11,394 nt of DNA from Rhodospirillaceae bacterium (GCA_002401565.1 NVTL01000113.1:1-11394), one strand, 5' to 3'. Numbered from the stretch's first letter, positions 1 to 8,635 are shown. Numbers and translations are program-made. Notes: generated from the sequence alone by a model not told the origin.

Positions 1-1411
1 CAAACGGATCTTTGGACCCGGTCGGTTTTTCATCAATGGTCCAAAAACCCACCAGCGTATCAATTTTATCGGCCATAGCCACCGCCGTCGACACCGGTGC
101 GGTTGGGCACGCATCGCCAGGACCGGCGGGGGAATAGTGTTCGGCTATGGCATTTGCAACGTCCAAAGCTTCGCCATCATTTAAAGCGTAATAACGACCG
201 ATGACGCCTTGGACTTCGGGGATTTCATAAACCATGCCCGTGACCAGATCGCATTTGCACAGTTCTGCGGCGCGTTGGGCGTGGGCTTTATCGGCTCCGA
301 TTTCGCCCGCGATGGACCCGGCCAAAGATTTCACACGATAAACTTTTTCGGCAACCGAGCCCAGCTTGGCGTGGAATACGATGTCTTTAAGCTTGGGCGC
401 CAAATCCGCCAAAGATGTTTTGCGGTCTTGGTCCCAAAAGAATTTGGCATCCGACAAACGCGCCCGCAAAACACGTTCGTTGCCCGCCGTAATGGCTTTG
501 CCACCGTCCGAGGCCACTTGGTTGGCAACGGTCAAAAAGTTCGGCGCCAACGTGCCATCGGATTTCAGCAACGAGAAATATTTTTGGTGCACCTTCATGG
601 TGTCGGTGAGGACTTCGGGTGGAAGGTCCATAAAGCTTTCATCGATGTTGCCCAGCAACACAACTGGCCATTCCACAAGGCCTGTGACCTCTTGCAACAA
701 ACCTTCGTCTGGCTTGACGCTCAAACCCGCATCTGCCGCCAACTTCGCCGCTTGTTTTTCGATTGAAGCCCGGCGTTCAGCCGGGTCTAACATCACATGA
801 GCGTCGTGTAGCTTGGTTTTGTAATCGGCGAAGTCAGAAACCGTAATTGCGTCCGGGTTTAAAAAACGGTGGCCAAAGGTTTGCCCATTGGCGCGAACGT
901 CTTCATAAGCCACATCCACAACGTTGCCATCAAACAGGGCCAAAATGTTATGCAGCGGGCGCACCCAACGCTTTGTTGAGGTTCCCCACCGCATGGATTT
1001 TGGCCATGGCAAAGCCTCAAAAGCCGCCGTTAGAACTTTGGGCAAGACGTCTGAGGTTGGCGCGCCCTTTTTTTCAATCACGGCTACGTAAAACGTTTTG
1101 CCTTTGATGTCGCGTTGTTCGCAATCGTCAAGGCTCAGCCCCCCCAGCGATCCCAAAAAGCCTTTCAAAGCTTGTTCAGGGGCCGAGGTTTGCGGGCCTT
1201 TGCGTTCGTCCTTAACGTCGGGTTGTTTTTCGGGCAACCCGTCAACAACTAAGCACAAACGTCTGGGTGTTACATAAGCCGCAGACGTATCCCAGCCGAG
1301 CCCGGCTTTTTTCAAACCGTCTTCGACCAAACGTTTAAGGTCAGCCGCCGCACGCGCCTGCATGCGGGCGGGAATTTCTTCACTGAAAAGTTCTAATAAG
1401 AGCTCAGCCAT
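1..1411 (-). CDS. glyS: Glycine--tRNA ligase beta subunit, N-terminal 470 residues (3' end outside window)
   Basis: This is the beta subunit of the alpha2beta2 glycyl-tRNA synthetase, a cytoplasmic enzyme that charges tRNA-Gly. The beta chain is needed for tRNA recognition. I translated the minus strand from the ATG at 1411-1409, and the frame stays open to the left edge of the window. Family landmarks are present: the N-terminus [17 protein letters not shown], then [55 protein letters not shown] and [20 protein letters not shown]. The order and spacing match E. coli GlyS, which has about 690 residues, so roughly 220 residues (including the C-terminal anticodon-binding region) lie beyond the window. 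The start is fixed by the TAATG junction with glyQ, which indicates translational coupling. No frameshift was seen. Confidence 0.96.
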   Translation of the reverse strand, partial: MAELLLELFSEEIPARMQARAAADLKRLVEDGLKKAGLGWDTSAAYVTPRRLCLVVDGLPEKQPDVKDERKGPQTSAPEQALKGFLGSLGGLSLDDCEQRDIKGKTFYVAVIEKKGAPTSDVLPKVLTAAFEALPWPKSMRWGTSTKRWVRPLHNILALFDGNVVDVAYEDVRANGQTFGHRFLNPDAITVSDFADYKTKLHDAHVMLDPAERRASIEKQAAKLAADAGLSVKPDEGLLQEVTGLVEWPVVLLGNIDESFMDLPPEVLTDTMKVHQKYFSLLKSDGTLAPNFLTVANQVASDGGKAITAGNERVLRARLSDAKFFWDQDRKTSLADLAPKLKDIVFHAKLGSVAEKVYRVKSLAGSIAGEIGADKAHAQRAAELCKCDLVTGMVYEIPEVQGVIGRYYALNDGEALDVANAIAEHYSPAGPGDACPTAPVSTAVAMADKIDTLVGFWTIDEKPTGSKDPF

Positions 1412-2328
1412 TATTCTGCTCCCTCTTCATCAGTCTCGCCCGCTAACCACGCCTGACAACAGCCCGACGACAGTTTTCTGACCCGTCCGATATAAGCTTG
1501 GCGTTCGGTGACCGAAATCACGCCGCGCGCATCCAGTAAGTTAAACAGGTGGCTGGCGCGAATGCAGTGTTCGTAAGCGGGAAGCGCCAAGGGTTTTTCC
1601 AAATCTAAAAGAGCCTGACAATTTTCTTCGGCGTCATCAAATTGTTTCACCAATTTGTCGGTATTGGCATGTTCAAAGTTATAGGCCGATTGTTCTTGTT
1701 CGTTGCGCAAAAACACATCGCCATAACGCACACCGCCGTCATCGTCGGGTAGCCCGTTCCAATCTAAATCATAGACGTTTTCGACGCCCTGAATATACAT
1801 GGCCAAGCGTTCCAAACCGTACGTCAATTCCAACGCCACAGGATTGCATTCAATGCCGCCGACTTGTTGGAAATACGTGAATTGAGAAACTTCCATGCCA
1901 TCGCACCAAACTTCCCAGCCCAACCCCCAAGCGCCCAATGTGGGGCTTTCCCAATCGTCTTCGACAAAACGAATGTCGTGTTGGGCGGGGTCGATGCCAA
2001 GAACTTGCAGGCTTTGTAAATACAGGTCTTGCGCATTGGGCGGTGATGGTTTGATGACCACCTGAAATTGATAATAATGTTGCAAACGATTTGGGTTTTC
2101 ACCGTACCGCCCGTCCGTTGGCCGCCGTGAAGGTTGCACATAGGCCGCTTTCCACGGTTTTGGCCCCAACGTGCGCAACGTGGTCGCCGGGTGAAACGTG
2201 CCCGCGCCGACTTCTTGGTCTTGGGGTTGCAACAACACGCAGCCTTGGGACGCCCAAAAGCCCTGAAGCTTTAAAATGAGGTTCTGAAAACAGGTTTCCG
2301 GGTTCGGTGCGGGACGTGAAGTGGACAT
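1411..2328 (-). CDS. glyQ: Glycine--tRNA ligase alpha subunit
   Basis: This is the catalytic alpha subunit of the bacterial alpha2beta2 glycyl-tRNA synthetase, a class II enzyme that activates glycine with ATP. The 305-residue protein matches the family along its whole length. It contains [89 protein letters not shown] and [20 protein letters not shown], followed by [20 protein letters not shown] and [13 protein letters not shown]. The ATG at 2328 is preferred because a GAG lies about 8 nt upstream and the protein then starts like its relatives. An in-frame GTG at 2346 would add six residues but has no visible ribosome binding site. The gene is read together with glyS (1-nt overlap). Confidence 0.97.
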   Translation of the reverse strand: MSTSRPAPNPETCFQNLILKLQGFWASQGCVLLQPQDQEVGAGTFHPATTLRTLGPKPWKAAYVQPSRRPTDGRYGENPNRLQHYYQFQVVIKPSPPNAQDLYLQSLQVLGIDPAQHDIRFVEDDWESPTLGAWGLGWEVWCDGMEVSQFTYFQQVGGIECNPVALELTYGLERLAMYIQGVENVYDLDWNGLPDDDGGVRYGDVFLRNEQEQSAYNFEHANTDKLVKQFDDAEENCQALLDLEKPLALPAYEHCIRASHLFNLLDARGVISVTERQAYIGRVRKLSSGCCQAWLAGETDEEGAE

Positions 2329-2346
2329 CGGTAAAACTCTAAACAC

Positions 2347-2361
2347 TTGATTTTAAATCAA
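2347..2361. repeat. AT-rich inverted repeat between the small membrane gene and glyQ
   Basis: Two perfect 7-base arms, TTGATTT and AAATCAA, flank one central T. The element overlaps the TGA stop of the upstream small gene (2358-2360) and ends just before the glyQ leader. The arms are too close for a full hairpin, so it could be a protein-binding site or chance in an AT-rich gap. No U-tract follows it on the minus strand, so it does not look like an intrinsic terminator. Confidence 0.3.
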
Positions 2362-2582
2362 AAAGGACAGTTATCTTTGCCACATGCTTTTGACCCACGT
2401 TGAACATAGGTGTTGCAAGTTTTGCATTCGACCATGTCTTCAACGCCAGACCGTTTGGCCTCGCCGGAACGCAGTTCTTTTTCAGCCTGTTTTGCACGCT
2501 GATCTTGCAACCGTTTAATCACGGAAAACACCCGCCAGCCAAGATACGCAATCACAATGGTAAAGATAATTTTTGTTAACAT
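2358..2582 (-). CDS. Small single-pass membrane protein with a four-cysteine C-terminal motif
   Basis: This 74-residue protein has a hydrophobic segment at about residues 2-21 (MLTKIIFTIVIAYLGWRVF). A strongly charged stretch at about 22-50, rich in Lys, Arg, Glu and Gln, may be helical. The C-terminal tail has cysteines at 53, 56, 67 and 72 (CKTC, then a C-x4-C pair), which could bind a metal such as zinc. The layout resembles small PP0621-type membrane proteins of Proteobacteria, but that is from memory and no function follows from it. An in-frame GTG at 2603 would add seven residues. I chose the ATG at 2582 because the membrane segment then starts at once, although neither start has a clear ribosome binding site. 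It lies 29 bp upstream of glyQ on the same strand and may be co-transcribed with it. Confidence 0.72.
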   Translation of the reverse strand: MLTKIIFTIVIAYLGWRVFSVIKRLQDQRAKQAEKELRSGEAKRSGVEDMVECKTCNTYVQRGSKACGKDNCPF

Positions 2583-2681
2583 AAAACACTTGTAAAGCCG
2601 CACTTGGGCCCGGTCAAATGGTTATGTCAGGCTGGGGTAAGAAAAGAACAAACGTTTTTTCAGCCTTAACATTTTCAGGGC

Positions 2682-3094
2682 TTAAACAAACGTAAAGTCG
2701 GTGGCGTCCAAAGTTGCAATTGCGACCCCAGTCAGGGTGATATCCATGTCCGCTGTGCCATCGCCATTGGCATCGATTTGCAACAGTTTACTGGTATCAT
2801 TAAAGCCAATTTGCGTGGTGCCTGTGTTTGAAAAACCACCTACGCCAAGATCGATAATGGCGCCATCCCAATGGCCCGTCATCAGGCCTTGTAAATTGAT
2901 GATATCCGTGCCCACGGCTTCGAAATTAGAAATCGTGTCGCCGCCGCCGGTTGGGGAATCGGTGACCGCAACATAACGGAAAACATCCGTTCCTGTGCGC
3001 CCCGTAAGATTATCCGCGGCCCCAGCACCAACAAAAATATCGAAGCCCCCGGAAAGATTGAAATTATCCACCCCACCTGTACCAAGGAGCACTG
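2682..3094 (-). other. RTX-like calcium-binding and type I secretion C-terminal region of the giant protein
   Basis: This is the last part of the 1964-residue protein, residues about 1829-1964. It carries degenerate glycine/aspartate RTX turns (GTGGVDNF, SGGFDIFVGAGAADN, GRTGTDVFRY). These lead into SNFEAVGTDIINLQG and then LQIDANGDGTADMDITLTGV, a calcium-loop-like segment of the kind seen at the ends of serralysin and RTX proteins. The chain ends in hydrophobic residues after DATDF, as type I secretion substrates often do. Only two or three RTX turns are recognisable, far fewer than in toxins, so calcium binding is likely but modest. Confidence 0.75.
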
Positions 3095-6000
3095 TGCCTT
3101 GATCTGCGGTCAGGACCATGCTTGTGCCGGACAACGTCGTTGAAACAATCCAATCCGATCCTAAATTATGGCTAACGCCTTTGATGACACCCAAGGTTGA
3201 CGAGGCAAAGCTCATGACGGTGTAAGAGGTTCCCGAAACGGGTGCGCCCCCAATAAAGTTCACATCAATGGTCCCAGCCAATGTTGCGCTGCCACTGATG
3301 TTAAGGCCATCGTTGCCCAGCGTTGTCACATCAATGCGCAACAAGGACGTCGCGGTATTGGTCACATCCCCCGTAATCGCCATCGTGCCCACGGTGGCAA
3401 TCCCCCCGGCTTCGATGGTGCCCAAATTGGTGAAGGTTCCTGCACTGGCGTTAATAGTGCCCGTGCCGACAATGGTGCCACTGGACTCGTTGGTTAACGC
3501 CGCAGTATTTTGCAACAACAGGGTCTTTCCGGCCGCCAAGGTGATGGTGCCTGCGTTCGTCAAGGTCGTGCCGCTTACGCCAAACGTGAGATCACCATTC
3601 AGCGTCAGCGTACCCGAGTTCGTTAAGTTACCTTCAATCGCATGGTTCGCGCTGGTCGTCGCCGAAGTGGTGATGGTGCCCGTATTGGTCATGCCATTGG
3701 TCAAAATCAATTTAGACGTCCAACTGGCCGCCGCAGCGATATTAATGGTTCCGGCGTTGGTGGTGAAATTGGTCACAGTCAGGGTTTGTCCATTCACCCC
3801 TGAAAAATCGATTGTTCCGGTGTTTGAGGAAATGGTGCCGATGGTCACGGTGCCGGCCATATTCAGCGTGCCTTGGTTGTCCAACGAAAGCCCCGTCATT
3901 GTTGAAGTTCCCGACAAGGCTATCGTTCCGGTATTGGTCATCGTCCCCGATACGGTGCTGGCTGCAATGGTCAAAGTTCCCGCATTCGTCAGCCCACCGT
4001 TAATGGTCAAGATACTGCCCGACGAGGTCGTGATGGCGCCACCCGTGGTAACGGTATAAGCCGCATTTAAAACCGCTGTGCCGCCCGCCAACGTCAAAGC
4101 CCCCGCCCCACTATACGCAACCTGCATCGTCAGCGTTGAACCGCTGCCAATCGAAAGCGTGCCGGAATTGTTAAAGGTCGTGCCCGTTTGCAGCGTCAAC
4201 GTGGTGCCAGAGCCTTCCACAAACAACGTTTTTCCGGTCGCAATGTTTAAGGTTCCGGCATTGCTATAGGTGCCGCCCACCTTAGAAAAATAGGTGTTGG
4301 TATTAAAATTCAAAGTCCCGGTATTGGTCATATCAGCATTGATATAGGCACGTTGAGAGACTTCGGTTGTGATTGTGCCGCTGTTGGTAAACGTGCCGCT
4401 GGTCACCTTCAGATAGGTACTCGCCGTTGCCGAACCTGTCATCAAAATAGACCCGGAACTGGTGGCAAAGGTGGCGGCTTCAAAAGTATTGCCCCGCCCG
4501 GTGGCATACACAAGCGAACCCGCGTTACTTGTGACAGAATCAACGGTGACCGTGCCATTTGTATTCAAGGCACTCACATTCAAGGTCGCGCCGTTGGCGT
4601 TGCTGATGGTCAGGGAAGTGTTGGTGGAGCCCCCCGAAAACGAAAGCGTTCCGGTGTTGGTGATCACCCCGGATGTGGTTCCGGCGCTGATGGTCATGGT
4701 GCCAGAATTCGCCACCGTGGTGGTGGACAAAACTGCCCCAAATCCCGTAACCGTCACGGTGCCTGTATTGGTCAAGGCCGCGTTTAAATTCAAGGTGCCG
4801 GAATTCACGTACAAGGTGCCGGAATTGGTCTGAGCATCGACAATGGTCGCCGTCGCCCCGGTTTCAATTCTTAAGGTGCCCAGATTGCTATAGGTACTGC
4901 CTGTCTGAATATCCAACGTTGTTCCAGACCCTTGAACAAACAAAGTTTGCCCAGAGGCTATAGACAAGCTACCTGAGCTTGTATTCACATACGTTCCGCC
5001 GACCTTATCAAAATAGGTAAGGCCGTTAAACGTCAATGTTCCGTTGTTGGTCAAATCCGTAGTGATTCGGCTGTGCGCGGTGGTTGTCGTGATCGTGCCC
5101 GTATTGGTTAAGGTCCCGCTGTCCATGATAAGGGCAGCCGTATACGAGGTTGATCCAGCCATGTTGATGGTGCCAGCGTTGGTGGTGAACGCCCCAATGG
5201 TGATCGACGTTCCGCCCGCTGCCGAATAAGCAAGCGTTCCCGAATTGTCCGTCAGGGCCGCCAACGTCGATGTTCCCGTGGCATTAATGGTCGCGCCACT
5301 TGCATTGCTGATGGACAAGCTGGCGTTGGTCGACGCCCCAAGATAGAACGTGCCCGTATTGGTCACGGTGCCGGTCATGGACCCGCCGTTCAGATTGAAC
5401 GTGCCAGAATTCGCAACCGTTGTGGTGGTGGTGGTGCCCGCAACAGAAAAGGTGCCGGAATTCACAATGGTCGTGGTGCTTAAAGAACCGCCAGTGGTGG
5501 TCAGAGTTCCAGTATTGGTAACCCCGCCGCTGAGGACAATTGCCCCAGCACTGCTTATGATATTTGCATTGGTATACGCATCAGAAATGGTCAATGTGCT
5601 GCCCGAAGCCACGCTCACCGTACCGCCATTTGTGAACGAACTGCCCTTTTCAATGGTCAGGGTTGAACTGCCGCCATCCACATACAACGTCTGTCCTGAA
5701 GCAACGGTCAAAGACCCCGAACTGGTGTAGGTGCCGCCGACTTTTGACAAATGGGTCGGGCCACTGAAATTCAAAATTCCGGAACTGGTTAGGTTTGTAT
5801 CGATATAAACAAACGCTCCACCGGTCGTAATCGTGCCGGTATTGGTCAAGGTGCCCGTATTTACGGTCAAGCTAGACGTCCAACTGACGGAGCCCAAAAT
5901 ATTGATCACACCGGAGTTGGTCGTGAACGAGGTTGTCGTGAGGACATTGGCGTTCCCCCCGGAAATATTCAAGGTTCCCGCATTTTCCGTGATGGCAGAA

Positions 6001-8576
6001 AGATTTGATGTGCCGTTCACCATAACCGACACCCCGCTGGTGATGTTCACCAAATTGGATGTGGTTGTCGTGGTCAGCACCAATCCATTGGACGAAATCG
6101 TCACATCGGTTGTGCTGGTGGGCACGGCGCTTGTGTTCCAGTTGGCCGCAGTTGCCCACGCTCCATCACCACCCGTGTTGGTCCATATTGCCAGATCGGA
6201 AATGGAAAAAATGAAATCTGTGAGGCCAAGGCTTCCGCCCAATCCATCGGTAACGGTAAACTGAAACGTATCGGCGGCAACACTTTGAACCGTATGTTGA
6301 TACGACAAAAGGCCACCATCAAGATCAGCCTGAGAAAAAATCGCCAGACGGCCCATGCTGATACCACTAAAGCTCAACGTGCCATTGGTGGTGGCTGTGT
6401 CCAAAGTATAGAGTAGTTCGCTGGCGATATTGTCGACATCGGTGATATTCAACATGGCCGTGGTCAACGTGGTTGTTGAACCTAGATTTATCGTCACTCC
6501 GGTATTTGTGCCAACCACCGGAGCATCATTAACCGCCGTGACGTCAACACTGACGGTTGAATAGCCAATGCCTCCGTTACCGTCACTTCCGGCAATGATG
6601 AAAGAATCCGTTCCCGCATAATTAGCACTTGGGGCATAAATAAATGTACCATCCGCATTCACCGAAAGACTGCCATTCGAAGGCCCCGTGCTCAGGCTAA
6701 AATTGATGGTATCTGAATCCGCATCCGTCCCCGTCACCTGCCCCGACATTTCATTGTCTTCCAGTACCGAAATACTCGCCGCCGTTAAAACGGGATCGTT
6801 GTTGTTGATCACCGTTGTTGTTGTGATGATGGAGCTGACAACGGGAGCTGCTATCACGATGGTCGTTGGGGGTGTTGGAGTAACCGTTGTTAAAGGGTCT
6901 GTAACAACGACAACTTCTTCGCTGGTTGTGGAAAGGGCCGCCGTGATCACGGGGTCAATCACCGTTTCTGCTGTTGCCGCCGGATCGGCGAGCTCGGCCA
7001 ACGCGGGATCAACAAGTTCCGGGTCCGTCGGCACAGGGTCTTGCGGTGTATCGGCGGGTGCGGCGTCAGCCGCCGGGCCATCTTCATTTTGCGCGGGCGC
7101 GGGCTCATCTGCCGGAGCCGTTTCTTGCAGTTGTGTTTGCGGTGTTGGAGCCACAGGAACCACCGTAGCAAAACTTTCCGCCTGCGTTTGTGCAGCTGTT
7201 GTGGCTAAAGAACTATACTCAGCACTCTGACTGGCCTGATCTTGGGCGGCTTGAGCTTGATCTTGGGCGGCTTGGGCCTCAGCCTCGGCGGCTTGAACTT
7301 TTGCTTCTGTTTCGGCGGCTTGGACTTTGGCTGCTTCGGCTTCTATTTGGGCATCGGCCTCGGCCTGGGCGGCAGCGTCGGCCTTAATTTGAGCTTCTTC
7401 GGCTGCGGTTTTAGCTTCTTCGGTTGCCGCCGTTTCGGCTTCTAGGGCCAAAGCATCGGCTTCGGCTTGGGCGGCTTGGGCTTCGGCCTTAGCGGTTTCG
7501 GCATCAATCTTGGCTTGTGCCGCGTCCGCATCTGCGGCATCGGCGTCTTGTTTTGCCGCATCAACGTCCTGATTTGCGGCTGCGGATTTAGCTTCGGCAG
7601 CATCGGCCTTAACCTGATCTTGCGTGGCATCCTTTTCGGCTTTGCTGGCAATGGTGCGGGTCAGCGTGTTTAAGGCCGCACCATATTCTTGCTGGACTTC
7701 TTGGGCCGTTAAAATACGCACAGCCGACGGAGCAATTCCGGCGCCCGTAATCACGGTTGAAGCATTTTCCTGGCTGAGGACCATAGCGCCGCCATCATTG
7801 GTAAACACCAATTCGCCAAGGTTGCCGTTCACATCCCGCAGCAGCGCCACTTGAATGCTGCCATCGCCCGCGATTTTCACAACGCCCGTCGAGCCGCGAA
7901 TACCGATGGTGCCCGATGGCGTATTCAAAACCATCGCGTCCGGCGACGTTTTGGCCACCTGACCACTGACAAAGGAAAAAACGCCCGTCAAAACAGTTGC
8001 GGCAAAAACACCGTCCTGAGTGCCCGGATCAAACACCATTTCATCAATGGTCATGCGGCCATTTTCGCTGAGCGAAAACATCGTATCATCAACAAATACA
8101 ATGCCGACATTGCTGTTGTCGCCACTGGCAACAACATCGCCTTGGAAAATGGAATCGCCAAAGGCCAGTTTCAGGCGTACGCCATCCGGATGGGTGACAA
8201 AAACCGAGCCTTCAATTTCGGTCACAGACCCAATCGGTTCGCCCAGACCAAGGTCCGAGGCGCCCGTATCATTGGTTTGCGCATACAAGCCGGAAACTTC
8301 TGGACCTGCCAGTGTGCGGACCAAACCCGCCGAAAGCGTTCCGCCCGCTGGCAACGTCAAATCAGCTGGACTGTCGCTTAGGAAATAATCAACGGCAACA
8401 AATTGCCCGCCGTCCGGGGATTTAATCAAAAGGTCAAAACCCGATTGTTGAAAATCAGCGCGTAAAAAATCAGGTCCTGCTGGCAAAGCAACAGAGCCAT
8501 CCTCTGAAGAAGAGGAACCGAGTTTTACAACATGAGGAGAATTCGCAAGCCCCCCCGGATTTACAGAAACGTTCAA
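2682..8576 (-). CDS. Giant FecR-domain, cadherin-like, beta-solenoid exoprotein with type I secretion C-terminus (putative adhesin)
   Basis: The 1964-residue protein is probably exported by a type I system and surface-bound or released. Approximate order: residues 1-105, a domain resembling BapA-type prefix domains (SGFDLLIKSPDGGQFVAVDY); 111-241, FecR-like (GSVTEIEGSVFV, GDSIFQGDVV, LNTPSGTIGIRGSTGVVKI); 309-473, Ala/Glu/Gln-rich coiled coil; 473-590, Pro/Ala/Thr linker; 590-685, cadherin-like (LEDNEMSGQVTGTDADSDTI, ending VNDAP); 690-795, CSPG/cadherin_3-like; 798-1720, Thr/Asn/Gly solenoid of TNxGT repeats; 1720-1825, solenoid end region; 1829-1964, RTX-like (GTGGVDNF, GRTGTDVFRY) with DANGDGTADMDI, ending in DFTFV. 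There is no Sec signal peptide, and I saw no cysteine. The start is TTG at 8576, with AGGA 8 nt upstream and no in-frame ATG nearby. Adhesion or matrix function is inferred from architecture. No transporter genes adjoin it. Confidence 0.9.
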   Translation of the reverse strand: MNVSVNPGGLANSPHVVKLGSSSSEDGSVALPAGPDFLRADFQQSGFDLLIKSPDGGQFVAVDYFLSDSPADLTLPAGGTLSAGLVRTLAGPEVSGLYAQTNDTGASDLGLGEPIGSVTEIEGSVFVTHPDGVRLKLAFGDSIFQGDVVASGDNSNVGIVFVDDTMFSLSENGRMTIDEMVFDPGTQDGVFAATVLTGVFSFVSGQVAKTSPDAMVLNTPSGTIGIRGSTGVVKIAGDGSIQVALLRDVNGNLGELVFTNDGGAMVLSQENASTVITGAGIAPSAVRILTAQEVQQEYGAALNTLTRTIASKAEKDATQDQVKADAAEAKSAAANQDVDAAKQDADAADADAAQAKIDAETAKAEAQAAQAEADALALEAETAATEEAKTAAEEAQIKADAAAQAEADAQIEAEAAKVQAAETEAKVQAAEAEAQAAQDQAQAAQDQASQSAEYSSLATTAAQTQAESFATVVPVAPTPQTQLQETAPADEPAPAQNEDGPAADAAPADTPQDPVPTDPELVDPALAELADPAATAETVIDPVITAALSTTSEEVVVVTDPLTTVTPTPPTTIVIAAPVVSSIITTTTVINNNDPVLTAASISVLEDNEMSGQVTGTDADSDTINFSLSTGPSNGSLSVNADGTFIYAPSANYAGTDSFIIAGSDGNGGIGYSTVSVDVTAVNDAPVVGTNTGVTINLGSTTTLTTAMLNITDVDNIASELLYTLDTATTNGTLSFSGISMGRLAIFSQADLDGGLLSYQHTVQSVAADTFQFTVTDGLGGSLGLTDFIFSISDLAIWTNTGGDGAWATAANWNTSAVPTSTTDVTISSNGLVLTTTTTSNLVNITSGVSVMVNGTSNLSAITENAGTLNISGGNANVLTTTSFTTNSGVINILGSVSWTSSLTVNTGTLTNTGTITTGGAFVYIDTNLTSSGILNFSGPTHLSKVGGTYTSSGSLTVASGQTLYVDGGSSTLTIEKGSSFTNGGTVSVASGSTLTISDAYTNANIISSAGAIVLSGGVTNTGTLTTTGGSLSTTTIVNSGTFSVAGTTTTTTVANSGTFNLNGGSMTGTVTNTGTFYLGASTNASLSISNASGATINATGTSTLAALTDNSGTLAYSAAGGTSITIGAFTTNAGTINMAGSTSYTAALIMDSGTLTNTGTITTTTAHSRITTDLTNNGTLTFNGLTYFDKVGGTYVNTSSGSLSIASGQTLFVQGSGTTLDIQTGSTYSNLGTLRIETGATATIVDAQTNSGTLYVNSGTLNLNAALTNTGTVTVTGFGAVLSTTTVANSGTMTISAGTTSGVITNTGTLSFSGGSTNTSLTISNANGATLNVSALNTNGTVTVDSVTSNAGSLVYATGRGNTFEAATFATSSGSILMTGSATASTYLKVTSGTFTNSGTITTEVSQRAYINADMTNTGTLNFNTNTYFSKVGGTYSNAGTLNIATGKTLFVEGSGTTLTLQTGTTFNNSGTLSIGSGSTLTMQVAYSGAGALTLAGGTAVLNAAYTVTTGGAITTSSGSILTINGGLTNAGTLTIAASTVSGTMTNTGTIALSGTSTMTGLSLDNQGTLNMAGTVTIGTISSNTGTIDFSGVNGQTLTVTNFTTNAGTINIAAAASWTSKLILTNGMTNTGTITTSATTSANHAIEGNLTNSGTLTLNGDLTFGVSGTTLTNAGTITLAAGKTLLLQNTAALTNESSGTIVGTGTINASAGTFTNLGTIEAGGIATVGTMAITGDVTNTATSLLRIDVTTLGNDGLNISGSATLAGTIDVNFIGGAPVSGTSYTVMSFASSTLGVIKGVSHNLGSDWIVSTTLSGTSMVLTADQGTVLLGTGGVDNFNLSGGFDIFVGAGAADNLTGRTGTDVFRYVAVTDSPTGGGDTISNFEAVGTDIINLQGLMTGHWDGAIIDLGVGGFSNTGTTQIGFNDTSKLLQIDANGDGTADMDITLTGVAIATLDATDFTFV
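3400..6008 (-). repeat. Four super-repeats of about 720 nt (234-246 aa) encoding the beta-solenoid
   Basis: Aligning the translation gives units at about 6008-5271 (246 aa), 5270-4551 (240 aa), 4550-3849 (234 aa) and a shorter diverged unit at 3848-3400. Each starts with a xTxxNxGTL segment and then FTTNxGxIN: FTTNSGVINILG, FTTNAGTINMAG, FATSSGSILMTG and FTTNAGTINIAA. Next comes GTLTNTGTITT or a variant. The first three units go on to KVGGTY, then SGQTLYV/SGQTLFV/TGKTLFV. The fourth lacks KVGGTY and keeps only AAGKTLLL. Within each unit are shorter TNxGT rungs of about 20 residues, as expected of a right-handed beta-solenoid. The nucleotide sequences have diverged, so the duplications look old. 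Confidence 0.82.
7157..7652 (-). repeat. Alanine-rich coiled-coil segment with short tandem codon repeats
   Basis: This stretch encodes residues about 309-473 of the giant protein, almost entirely Ala, Glu, Gln, Asp and Lys. It contains visible short tandem copies. A 17-base identical block at 7237-7253 and 7258-7274 is offset by 21 nt and encodes AQAAQDQ twice. A 27-nt duplication encodes KVQAAETEA followed by KVQAAEAEA. Heptad-like spacing with no proline suggests a long helical stalk between the FecR domain and the outer part of the protein. Copy number of these units could vary by slippage. Confidence 0.75.
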
Positions 8577-8584
8577 CTGACTTT

Positions 8585-8588
8585 TCCT
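8585..8588 (-). promoter_or_regulatory. Ribosome binding site deciding the TTG start of the giant gene
   Basis: The minus strand reads ATAGGAAAAGTCAG directly before TTG. The AGGA core stands 8 nt from the TTG at 8576-8574, a normal spacing. The nearest upstream ATG (8593) is out of frame and runs into a stop two codons later. No ATG occurs in frame near the N-terminus, so TTG is the best-supported start. Confidence 0.6.
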
Positions 8589-8635
8589 ATCGCATCACAA
8601 ATATCAAAGCACGAACATAAAAGGATTCGTCGCAT

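Noticed and set aside
209..800. Plus-strand frames of 185 and 144 residues at the left end
   Set aside because: They are shadows of glyS, whose minus-strand translation matches the family throughout.
2641..2681. Possible intrinsic terminator after the giant gene
   Set aside because: On the minus strand AAGCC and GGCTG could pair over only about 4 bp around a 13-nt loop before a run of As, not Us. This is too weak to call.
2583..2681. Search for a gene or RNA in the 99-bp gap
   Set aside because: No coding frame with a start, no tRNA-like fold and no clear promoter was seen beyond the AAACGTTT palindrome.
3268..4059. 263-residue plus-strand reading frame rich in Val and Pro, and similar ones at 4462-4833, 5350-5730 and 5833-6264
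   Set aside because: They are antisense to the Thr/Asn/Gly solenoid repeats. The biased codons of the repeats keep the opposite strand open, and the products recur with the same period and match no family I know.
6688..7230. 180-residue plus-strand frame rich in Ser, Ala and Gly
   Set aside because: It is the complement of the Pro/Ala/Thr linker and cadherin-like part of the giant gene, with low-complexity composition only.
2682..8576. Idea that the giant protein is a classical autotransporter (type V)
   Set aside because: The solenoid and its end region resemble autotransporter passengers, but there is no Sec signal and no C-terminal beta-barrel. The C-terminus is RTX-like.
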